DNA of 64,000 nt from Mycobacterium heckeshornense (GTDB lineage: Bacteria > Actinomycetota > Actinomycetes > Mycobacteriales > Mycobacteriaceae): the NCBI RefSeq assembly GCF_016592155.1, contig NZ_AP024237.1, positions 4,216,001-4,280,000 of the forward strand, read 5' to 3'. Below the pieces are notes generated by a model. The model was given only the letters and a program-made list of their open reading frames with translations, had not been told where the DNA came from and did not search any database. Below are positions 9,164 through 17,509 of this stretch, in pieces (positions within the stretch are counted from its first letter, which is position 1; each line of letters starts with the position of its first letter). Made by a program: the position numbers and the translations under genes.

Positions 9164-10696
9164 TTAAGCTCCAGCGCCCTTAAGAAGGTTACAGATTCGG
9201 TGCTGCAACGTAGCGTTCGGCGGAATGGTCTTTCCACCTTTCGCATAAGCAATCGTGTGGTCAAGATGCGCGTCATCGATATCTTGTATTTTCTGGTGGC
9301 ATCTTGCACAGGTCTTATTCCGTTTATACATCTCTTCTTTGAGCTGGCGATTAAATAGCCGAGGACCTTGGGCAGTATCTTTAAGTACCTTGTCTAGCAT
9401 TTCAAGCCATAGCTTGAAACGCCGTTCGACTCGCGCCTGCTCTGAGATCGTGTGGCGTATTAGATCCGAAAACTCGGACTCCAGCATTAATTCGATAGCT
9501 CGCTCACGAATCGTGTCTGCTCGTGAGGTAATAACGCCCTGGGTGTACTTAGCCTGTGCGAAGCCATAGAGCTGAACGTCCATCAGCGCACGATTGTTGG
9601 TGCGCTCCCACTTGCCGTTAGGATGTTCTTTGTCCGCGCCTGCACCGAACCGCTTGAAGCCCTTGTCGCCAAAAACGGTCCACGTGCATGCCACAGCCTT
9701 TTTGAACGCCTTTCTGGCTTTCGCATACTGATTATCGGACCAATAGCTGCCACGCTCCATCTGCCTGTTAAGGAATTCTCCGGTCCGCTTGTCTAAGTGT
9801 TTTAGGTAGGTCTGATCCCAGAATGCAACAAAACGTAGGACCAACTCGACATCTGTCATCCTCTTATGGGGCCCATCGAGCTTTAAAAAGTTCCGCCGAA
9901 ACTCGGGCAGCGCCGCAAGTTCCTTGAGGAACTCATTGAACCGCCCCCTATAGATGCAGTTGCGTAATTCCTGATCGTTTAAGCTCGTGGCGCCCATATT
10001 TAGGCGTTCAAACAGATCAAACTTTACTAGCGGGTCTGATTCCTTGAGTATTTCGACCGTGGACAACTGGAATTGCCGTACGCGGTGTTGCAACGTTTGC
10101 GGCATTTCCTTGAAACGCAAATTCTCCAATGTTGCCTTCAGCGGGCCTAATCCTTTTAGAGAATACTTATTGTCCAGGAAATCGAAGATCGCCATAAGTC
10201 GCTGCTGCCCATCTATGACGATCTTCGTCTCATCCTGCTCCTGCCCCAGATAGATAATCGGGATGGGTAGATCTAGCAGAATCGACTCAATTAACCTACT
10301 TTTTTTCTGCGGTGTCCAGACTTCGTAGCGTTGGAAGTCTGGTTGAGGGTCGAGCGTGCCGTCCTTGTAATTATCAAGGAGCGTAGCCACATTCGGCTGC
10401 GTCGACTTGGTGTATACGACGCGCTGCTTTCGTATGTCGATCATCTGCGCAGACTCCGCATCGTCTTCGGCCGCTTCAGCAACGTCATTTGTTGGCGGGA
10501 CTAATATCTGAAAATGATCACGGTTGGCACCGCAGTTCAGGCACGTCCATCCCTCAGGCTGGTCGTCCAGTTCGACCCCACTATGCTCCTCTGGCAGGTA
10601 GTCCCACCCACAGCTGTCGCAACGGTAGGCATTCGTGATGACTGGCACAGCTGTAAAGCCTATCCCGGCTTGTATCTCTTGTAGTACCCCTTTCAT
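9164..10696 (-). CDS. Rubredoxin-like / DUF262 / HNH endonuclease fusion protein
   Basis: 510 residues with three modules. The N-terminus is rubredoxin-like: C26-x2-C29 with GWDYLPEEH, and C52-x2-C55 in GWTCLNCG, a spacing and wording typical of rubredoxin metal sites. A DUF262 (ParB/Srx-like) domain follows with the diagnostic DGQQR motif near residue 161. The C-terminus is an HNH nuclease (CARCHQK...DHTIAYAKGG...NATLQHRICN). DUF262-HNH proteins include GmrSD-, SspE- and BrxU-like enzymes that restrict modified or phage DNA using nucleotide. Base composition is visibly poorer in GC than neighbours (many AAA, TTT, AAT codons), suggesting recent acquisition. The rubredoxin fusion is unusual; it could also be a redox-unrelated zinc ribbon. 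Start ATG 10696 lacks a strong ribosome binding site. Confidence 0.85.
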   Translation of the reverse strand: MKGVLQEIQAGIGFTAVPVITNAYRCDSCGWDYLPEEHSGVELDDQPEGWTCLNCGANRDHFQILVPPTNDVAEAAEDDAESAQMIDIRKQRVVYTKSTQPNVATLLDNYKDGTLDPQPDFQRYEVWTPQKKSRLIESILLDLPIPIIYLGQEQDETKIVIDGQQRLMAIFDFLDNKYSLKGLGPLKATLENLRFKEMPQTLQHRVRQFQLSTVEILKESDPLVKFDLFERLNMGATSLNDQELRNCIYRGRFNEFLKELAALPEFRRNFLKLDGPHKRMTDVELVLRFVAFWDQTYLKHLDKRTGEFLNRQMERGSYWSDNQYAKARKAFKKAVACTWTVFGDKGFKRFGAGADKEHPNGKWERTNNRALMDVQLYGFAQAKYTQGVITSRADTIRERAIELMLESEFSDLIRHTISEQARVERRFKLWLEMLDKVLKDTAQGPRLFNRQLKEEMYKRNKTCARCHQKIQDIDDAHLDHTIAYAKGGKTIPPNATLQHRICNLLKGAGA

Positions 10697-11083
10697 GGGG
10701 TGGTGGTCACGTACGGTGGCCTCGGGAGGGGGCTGGAGGGCTCGACGTTTTTCGGCTGAGTGTTCGGGCTCGTGAAAGAGATCGTCTCCATCGGCCTGGT
10801 CTCGCGAGCTGACTCGGTTTAGGGAATTGGTGGCCAGGTTGCGAAGTTGCGCAGCATCGACGTTTGCCTGGGGATAGGCACCGAATCATCTACAAGCACG
10901 GGAGCTGCGCGTGAACTCCCGCCGCGTTGTGGTCGGGGACGGTGTGGGAGACCGCCGGCAGTGCTGGGCGCACGAAGGTTCTCCCACCGCAACGGGTTCA
11001 CGCACGACGGTCGGCTGGGTGGCCCTGAAATGCGTGAACTCTTCATCAAAACAACATGATTGACGATGAAGGGAAGAACCTCC
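10697..11083. other. Non-coding left region of an IS110-family element (possible bridge RNA locus)
   Basis: About 390 bases with no credible gene. The right part is structured. GTGGGAGA at 10944-10951 pairs with TCTCCCAC at 10980-10987, and the decamer GCGTGAACTC occurs at 10909-10918 and again at 11032-11041. IS110 elements encode a structured bridge RNA in the non-coding end upstream of the transposase, so this stretch is a candidate. A GAAGGGAAG ribosome-binding stretch precedes the transposase ATG at 11084. The left boundary of the element is not determined. Confidence 0.4.
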
Positions 11084-12450
11084 ATGCACAACAACGATAA
11101 CCCGCCGGCGGCTGAGAATCCACGGGAAGGTGGGCGGACGCTGGTAGGAATCGACGCGGCGATCACGGCCCGTCACCACATCGCCATCCTCGATGATGCC
11201 GGTGGGAAGTCGACTCGATTCGGTGTCGAACCCACGCTGGCAGGGTTGCGCACCCTCAGTGACAAGCTGAGCGGCTACGACGAGGTCCACGCCACCGTCG
11301 AACCGACCTCGATGACGTGGCTGCCGCTCACGATCGTTGTCGAGAAGGCCGGTGGCACTATGCATATGGTCGGTGCGCGGCATTCTGCTCGGCTGCGCGG
11401 TGCGATCGTCGGCAAGAGCAAGTCCGACGTCATCGACGCCGATGTCCTCACCCGCGCCAGCCAGGTGTTCGACCTGGCACCCCTTACACATGCCGACGCC
11501 CGCGCAGTTGGCGTTACGCCGATCAGTGATCCTCGTGCCGCCGCAGTGATTGACGCGAACCGGTCCTGGTGTCGGTTGATGTCGTTGGCGCGGTGGGCGT
11601 TCCCGATGTATGGACCGCGTTCGCCGGGTCGTTACCGACCGCGACTGCGGTCCTGCAGCGTTGGCCCGACATCCGTCTACTGGCGTCCGCGCGCCGCGCC
11701 ACGTTGACCGCCGTCATCGCCGCGCACACCCGCGGTGTCGATGACACCCCCGCCCGCGCCGAGGCCATCAAGACCGCCGCAACCGGCTGGGCCGCCTTTT
11801 GGGCCGGTCACCTCGACCTTGATGCACTCACCGTCGATGTCACCGAGCATCTGACCAACCTCGCCGACGACCAGGCCCGGGTGGCGCGGTTCACCGCCCA
11901 CAGCACCCGATGGTGGGAACACCTCTATGGCGACGACGAGCTGCTGCTCTCGGTACCCGGGATGGGGCCAGTCACCGCCGCCACCGTCCGCGCCTTTCTC
12001 GGCGACGGCTCGAGCTTCTGCTCAGCGAAAAAAAGCCGCGTCCTACGTCGGCATCACCCCCCCCCAACCTGGTCTTCGGGAACCATGAGCCAACCCCGCC
12101 GGGCGATCACCAAGGAGGGACCAGCGCCGCTTCGGCTGGCGCTATTCCAGGCCGCAGGCGCCGCCCGCCGCACCGATCCGCAACTGGCGGCGTTCTACCA
12201 CCGGCTGATGACAACCCAGGGCCATTGCCACACCCAGGCCACCATCGCCGTCGCCCGCAAGCTCGCCGAACGTATCTGGGTGACGATCACCACCGGCCGC
12301 CCTTACCAGCTGCGGGACACCAATGGTGATCCTGTCACCGCCCGGGCTGCCAAAGAAATCATCAACGCTCACAACCGCGTCAATGCCAGCACCCGCGCAC
12401 GAACGCGCGCCCAGACTACCACCGTCCGGAAGTCGAACCTTACACGCTGA
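11084..12450 (+). pseudogene. IS110-family transposase, multiply frameshifted
   Basis: Beginning at ATG 11084 the frame reads a DEDD-type N-domain (LVGIDAAITARHHIAILDD, then VEPTSMTWLP and the GKSKSDVIDADVLTRA segment). Between about 11500 and 11610 the homologous text jumps frames at least three times: AQLALRRSVI in one frame, RAAAVIDANRSW in another, then VWTAFAGSLPTATAVLQRWP in a third. The C-terminal Tnp20 domain is present (VPGMGPVTAATVRAFLGDG). A further shift lies in an A-run near 12030 and is compensated around 12070, before GTMSQPRRAITKEG. Several frameshifts make a functional transposase very unlikely. Confidence 0.85.
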
Positions 12451-12983
12451 CAACATAATCCAATGCTCGTTGATATCTACCGAGACTGAACACACCCAGC
12501 ATCTCGACCGTGGCGCCCGGTGGACGCTCAACGGGCGGATTCACTCTATGTGTGCTCCCGCGCCAACACCAGAGCGGTCCGGGAGTCAACTGACCGCTGC
12601 CCGAAATACCCACCAACCAACAAGGCACAGAACCCCTTGACAACCGTTAGGGAATCTCTTCGATTTTGACCGGGCAATCAGGATGAAATCTGGGTTGCGG
12701 CCGGCTGTTTGCGGGTGCGGCACAAGGGTGGGGCGATGAGCTCGGCGTGTCCGCGGTGGACACAGTGGAATCGTATCCGGCGGACCGAGTTGTGCCGATT
12801 GCGGAACACGCGATCGGTTAACCGGCCCTCGTGAAAGTGCGACACGCTGGGACGAGCGCGCTCCCGCGGGGGATGGGAGGCCGCGTCGACACTGAGGTCG
12901 GGTCCGGCTCGAGGAGGAGCTGAGGGGATTGCGGGTGGTGTCTGGCTCGGCGGGTCACCGCATCGAGGGTGCCGCTGGCAGAC
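12451..12983. other. IS110 right flank and non-coding sequence
   Basis: The first ~200 bases are probably the non-coding right end of the IS110 element, which has no terminal inverted repeats, so the edge is uncertain (perhaps near 12640-12650). After this I see no gene with domain support on either strand. Confidence 0.35.
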
Positions 12984-13097
12984 GTCGAGGTGGTGAACGC
13001 GTTCCTCGAGCATCTGAGTGTTCGGAACTTCTCACCTGCGACGTGAAGGGTTTACGCGTTTGATCTGTTGAACTTCCTGTGGTTCGTGGGATCTATA
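12984..13097 (+). pseudogene. Relic of a tyrosine recombinase N-terminal (SAM-like) domain
   Basis: Translated from 12984 the text reads VEVVNAFLEHLSVRNFSPAT, then a TGA at 13044-13046, then RVYAFDLLNFL. This is the core-binding domain pattern of phage-type integrases (FL..L...N.SP.T...Y..DL..FL). The in-frame stop and the loss of similarity after about 13097, with no catalytic R-H-R-Y domain downstream, show a decayed fragment. It sits on the left flank of the defence island. Confidence 0.5.
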
Positions 13098-13979
13098 CCG
13101 AGGCAACATACACCCGATCGATCGAGCGCACTTTTGCCGAGCTGGAAGCCGAGCCCGATAAGCTAACCGCAGGTCTTGTGTTACCGCTACTCAGATCACT
13201 AGGTGTGCATACCCATCCTGACTGGCAGTACTTGTCGGCGTGATTCCCACTAACATGGTGCGCGATGTCATTGCGCCGAATCTCGGCGGTCGGCAGCGTC
13301 CAGCCGTCGGTGCCACTCGGAAAATGTGGACCAGTTTGCGACCATTCGATATGCGCGCTGGTGTGCGACCTACTCGTCTGTAGACGTAACGCACGGCCAC
13401 TTTCCGAACAAGGACCATCAGTGACCTACGGGAAACATTGTCGCACAAAGATTCTCGGGTACTATTGGGACGTATTTAGACCAGCGATTTCGTAATCCGT
13501 TGGTCGCGGGTTGGAAAAGGCGCACTTACCGAATCCGATGGCGACGGCGTAGCGGGCGCGACAGGTAAACGACAAAAGGGCTCTAAGACCGGAGTGCGGC
13601 GGAGGTCGCCGCCAAGGTAGCACGGCTGGGCGCGCTCGACGACGGACCCGCTGGGTTTGGGTGCAGGGTTGGCCTCTGTGGGTTGGCGATCCGCACAGCG
13701 ATGACCCCCTTCGGAGCTTTGCTGCGCATCGGCTTTTGGCCGCCGACACTCGGCATCACAAACACCGGATGCGGAAGCAGACATCATGCAACGTTCTGCA
13801 GCCGCCTTAAACGATCCGGACAAATCCGCACGACCAGGACAGCCACCACTTGACCAGCCAGCATCAAGTAAAACGTTCACTACCTATAAAGCTGACGTGC
13901 ACCAACAGTGCCCCGAGTCCCTTTCGCTGTCGCCCGACGCGCGTATCGTGTCTGGGCTGACCGATCAGGGAGTACGACG
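13098..13979. other. Gene-free left flank of the defence island, with a tRNA-like fragment
   Basis: Nearly 900 bases with only short or implausible open frames. At 13488-13516 there is a string resembling an anticodon loop, variable region and T-arm of a tRNA (TTTCGTAATCCGT, then TGGTCGCGGGTTGGAA). It lacks a complete cloverleaf and so is not a tRNA gene. It could be an attachment-site remnant. A GGGAG ribosome binding site for the SNF2 gene lies at about 13967-13971. Confidence 0.35.
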
Positions 13980-16900
13980 ATGACCATCGACCTCGACGCC
14001 ATCAGGCCGGGCGTGGTTGTGGTCGGCCTGCGCTCCGACCCGGTGACAATCCTGGACGCGCGCCCCCAAGGCGCTGACGCGCTCGCGCTGGTGTTCCGCC
14101 AGGCCGACGGCCAGCTCGGTGAGCAGCTGCTGTACCGCTCCGACCTCGACGGCCTGGCACTACAAGAACCGGGGTCACGCTGGAGCTTTGACGCCGATGC
14201 CCGGGAGTTTCAGCTGGCCGCCGAGGCCATGCGCATCAAACTGGCCGGCTTGCATGATCCGATGCTGGCGGTGTCGTCCAGCGAGATCGACCCACTGCCC
14301 CATCAGATCCGGGCGGTGTATGAGGAGATGCTGCCGCGCACCCCGCTGCGGTTCCTGCTGGCCGACGACCCCGGCGCGGGCAAGACGATCATGGCGGGCC
14401 TGTACGCCAAGGAGCTGATGTTGCGCGGCGATGTGGCCCGGTTGCTGGTCGTCGCGCCGGGTGGGCTGGTCGAGCAGTGGCAAGACGAGCTGGCGTTGCG
14501 TTTCGACGTCCGCGCCGAGCTGCTCACCCGCGACCTGATCGCCGCCACGCTGGACGGCAACCCGTTCACTGCGCATCCGCTGTTGATCGCCCGGATGGAC
14601 CAGTTGGCCCGCGACGAGGATCTGCTCGAACACCTGGCCGCCAGCCAGTGGGATCTCACCGTAATCGACGAGGCGCATCGCATGTCGGCGACCTGGATCG
14701 GCCAGGAAGTCCGCCGTACCCGCAGATACGAACTGGGGCAGCGTCTTTCGGCGGTGTCGCGGCATCTGTTGTTGATGACGGCCACCCCGCACGCCGGCAG
14801 CGAGGAGAACTATCAGCTGTTTTTGGCGCTGCTGGACCCGGACCGCTTCGAGGGTCGCTACGTCCCGGACGTGCATTCGGCGGACACCGCCGGGCTGATG
14901 CGCCGGATGGTCAAAGAAGAGCTGTTGACGTTTGACGGCAAGCCGCTGTTTCCCGAACGCATCGCCGAAACGGTGCCTTATCAGCTCTCCCCGCCCGAAC
15001 ATGACCTGTACGAGGCGGTCACCACTTATGTGCGAACCGAGATGAATCGCGCTGACGCGCTGGAGGATTCCCCGCGGCGACGCACAGTGGGTTTCGCGTT
15101 GACCGTGCTGCAGCGCCGGCTGGCGTCGAGCACACACGCGATCCTGCGTTCGCTGCAACGCCGGCGCGCCCGCCTGGACACCACCCGCCAAGCCCTGCTG
15201 CGCGGCGCGGCATTCGACCTGCCGGCACAAGACGCGGCGATCGATGACTACTACGACGACGAGCTCGACAGCGCCGAGGCCGAGGAACTGGAGGAACACG
15301 TCGTCGACGCCGCCACCGCGGCGCGCACCGCCGAGGAGCTGGCGGCTGAGATCGCAGTACTCGACGACTTGGTGGCGCGCGCCACCCGGGTGCGCAACCT
15401 CGGGCAGGACCGCAAGTGGGCCGAGCTGCGCACCCTGATCATCGACCGCGACCTGCTGCGCCGCGACGACGACGGCAGGCCCCGCAAGCTCATCATCTTC
15501 ACCGAGCACCGCGACACCCTCGACTATCTGGCCGCCCAGATCCGCAACGTGCTGGGCCGCGACGACCCGGTGGTGGTCATCCACGGCGGCGTCCGCCGCG
15601 AGGATCGCCGCCAGATTCGGGAGCGGTTTTCCCACGATCCCACCTGCCAGGTGCTGGTGGCCACCGACGCCGCCGGTGAGGGCCTCAACCTGCAGGCCGC
15701 CCACTTGATGATCAACTACGACCTGCCGTGGAACCCCAACCGCATCGAGCAACGCTTCGGACGCATCCACCGCATCGGGCAAAAGAAGGTATGCCGGTTG
15801 TGGAACCTGGTCGCCGAGGACACCCGCGAGGGCCAGGTGTTCACCACCTTGCTGGCCAAGATGGAGGCACAGCGCAAAGCCTACGGCGGGCGGTTGTTTG
15901 ATGTGCTGGGTAAGGCGTTCACCGAGCGGCCGCTGCGGGAGCTGCTGATCGAGGCCATCCGCTACGGTGACGACCCAGCGCGGATGGCCGAGTTCGACCG
16001 GGTGATCGACGCCGAAATCGGCTCGGGGCTTAAAGAACTCGCGCAGGAACGTGCCCTGGCCCGGGAGACGCTGACCCCGATCGAGGTCGACCAGATTCGC
16101 CGCCGGATGGACGAGGCCCGGGGCCAGCGCCTGCAACCACATTTCATCGAAAACTTTTTCCTGACCGCGTTTGCTCACCTCGGCGGGCGAATGTCGCGCC
16201 GGGAAACCGACCGCTTCGAAATCACGCACGTGCCCGCGCCGCTGCGGGTGCGACGCCGCGCCGGGTCGCTGGTCCCGGTGACGCTGCGCTACGAGCGGGT
16301 CACCTTCGAACCGGCGGCGATCGAGCCAGCCGGTGCCGCGCGCGCTGAGCTGCTGGCCCCGGGTCATCCGCTGCTGGACGCGGTGCTCGACGAGATCATC
16401 GAGCGCCATGGTGCGGCCCTGGACCGCGGAACGGTGCTGGTCGACGACACCGACACCGGCGAGGAGCCCAAGCTGCTGATCGCGCTGACCGCCGAGATCG
16501 TCGACGGCACCGGCCAGACGGTGAGCAAGAAATTCGCCTACGTCAGCGTCGGGGCCTCCGGGGCCGCGGTCGACGCCGGGGCGGCCCCCTATCTGGACGC
16601 CCACCCGATCACCGGCGAGCACGAGGGCGCGGTGCGCGCCGCGCTGCGGCAGCCCTGGCTGGCGGCCGGGGTGGACGCCATCGCGACAACCTGGGCGGTC
16701 AGCAGTTTTCAGCCCGAGCATCTCAACGAGGTTCGGGCTCGTCTGGTGCCGTATGTGCAGCGCACCAAGGACGCGGTGCGGGCCCGGTTGCTGCAGCAGA
16801 TCAACTATCTCTCCAGCGAGGCGGGCCGGCTGCGTGAGGAGATCGCCGCCGGGACTCGCCGGCGCATCCGGGTCAGCCCCGAGCGGATGGAAGCCATCGC

Positions 16901-17435
16901 CGAGGAACTCGACGCCCGGCTGGCGGCGCGTGCCAAACGCCTGGAGCTGGAGATGCTGCTGTCAGCCAAGGAGCCCCGGGTGGTTGCCGCGGCGCTGATC
17001 CTGCCCGCCGGCATGCTCTCACCGACTATCGCCCAGCACGCCCGTGACACCGCCGCGGTGGAGCGCCGCGCGCTGGACGCGGTGCTCGCCGCCGAACGCC
17101 GCATCGGCCGCCAGCCGATCGAGATGGCCCACACCAATAAGGGATACGACATCGCCTCGGCCCGCGACGGTGAGCCGGTGGTGCATATCGAGGTCAAGGG
17201 CCGGCTTTCCGGAGCCGACACGCTGACCCTCACCTACAGCGAGCTCATCCACGGCAAGAACATGGGGGCCCAGCACCGGCTGGCCCTGGTCGAAGTCAGC
17301 CCCGACGGGCCTGAGCATGATCAGCTGCGCTATATCGCCGACGCGTTCGCCCGGGTCGAACTGGGCGGGCTGCCGGTCACCGACACCAGGCTGACTTGGG
17401 CCAAGCTGTGGGCCGCCGGGTCGGACCCGTTCTGA
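13980..17435 (+). CDS. SNF2-family helicase with C-terminal DUF3883 domain (DrmD-like)
   Basis: 1,151 residues from ATG 13980, which has GGGAG eight bases upstream. The helicase core shows Walker A DPGAGKT at 130-136, DEAH at 230-233, motif III TATPHAGSEEN near 268, a helicase C lobe and the arginine-finger motif QRFGRIHRIGQ. A long middle and a coiled stretch (VRARLLQQINYLSSEAGRLR) lead to a C-terminal DUF3883 with GYDIASARDGEPVVHIEVKG, which keeps the D...E-x-K pattern of restriction-endonuclease-like folds. SNF2 proteins of this type are core parts of class 1 DISARM and related arrays. The DUF1156 methylase follows 74 bases downstream on the same strand, suggesting an operon. Whether DUF3883 cleaves DNA is unknown. 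Confidence 0.85.
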   Translation: MTIDLDAIRPGVVVVGLRSDPVTILDARPQGADALALVFRQADGQLGEQLLYRSDLDGLALQEPGSRWSFDADAREFQLAAEAMRIKLAGLHDPMLAVSSSEIDPLPHQIRAVYEEMLPRTPLRFLLADDPGAGKTIMAGLYAKELMLRGDVARLLVVAPGGLVEQWQDELALRFDVRAELLTRDLIAATLDGNPFTAHPLLIARMDQLARDEDLLEHLAASQWDLTVIDEAHRMSATWIGQEVRRTRRYELGQRLSAVSRHLLLMTATPHAGSEENYQLFLALLDPDRFEGRYVPDVHSADTAGLMRRMVKEELLTFDGKPLFPERIAETVPYQLSPPEHDLYEAVTTYVRTEMNRADALEDSPRRRTVGFALTVLQRRLASSTHAILRSLQRRRARLDTTRQALLRGAAFDLPAQDAAIDDYYDDELDSAEAEELEEHVVDAATAARTAEELAAEIAVLDDLVARATRVRNLGQDRKWAELRTLIIDRDLLRRDDDGRPRKLIIFTEHRDTLDYLAAQIRNVLGRDDPVVVIHGGVRREDRRQIRERFSHDPTCQVLVATDAAGEGLNLQAAHLMINYDLPWNPNRIEQRFGRIHRIGQKKVCRLWNLVAEDTREGQVFTTLLAKMEAQRKAYGGRLFDVLGKAFTERPLRELLIEAIRYGDDPARMAEFDRVIDAEIGSGLKELAQERALARETLTPIEVDQIRRRMDEARGQRLQPHFIENFFLTAFAHLGGRMSRRETDRFEITHVPAPLRVRRRAGSLVPVTLRYERVTFEPAAIEPAGAARAELLAPGHPLLDAVLDEIIERHGAALDRGTVLVDDTDTGEEPKLLIALTAEIVDGTGQTVSKKFAYVSVGASGAAVDAGAAPYLDAHPITGEHEGAVRAALRQPWLAAGVDAIATTWAVSSFQPEHLNEVRARLVPYVQRTKDAVRARLLQQINYLSSEAGRLREEIAAGTRRRIRVSPERMEAIAEELDARLAARAKRLELEMLLSAKEPRVVAAALILPAGMLSPTIAQHARDTAAVERRALDAVLAAERRIGRQPIEMAHTNKGYDIASARDGEPVVHIEVKGRLSGADTLTLTYSELIHGKNMGAQHRLALVEVSPDGPEHDQLRYIADAFARVELGGLPVTDTRLTWAKLWAAGSDPF

Positions 17436-17509
17436 AATGACCACCGCCGTGTCGGGCCGCGTGGGTATGCTGTGCTGTTCTGTTCACCGCCGACCTGAAC
17501 AGGTGCCCG

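Noticed and set aside
13488..13516. A tRNA gene at the tRNA-like segment
   Set aside because: Only anticodon-loop to T-arm-like bases are present; acceptor and D arms are absent and the T-arm lacks the usual TTCGA.
14175..16721. Long open frame of about 850 codons antisense to the SNF2 helicase gene
   Set aside because: It is the GC-rich codon-position shadow of a gene with complete helicase motifs; it shows no domain and is Gln/Arg/His-rich.
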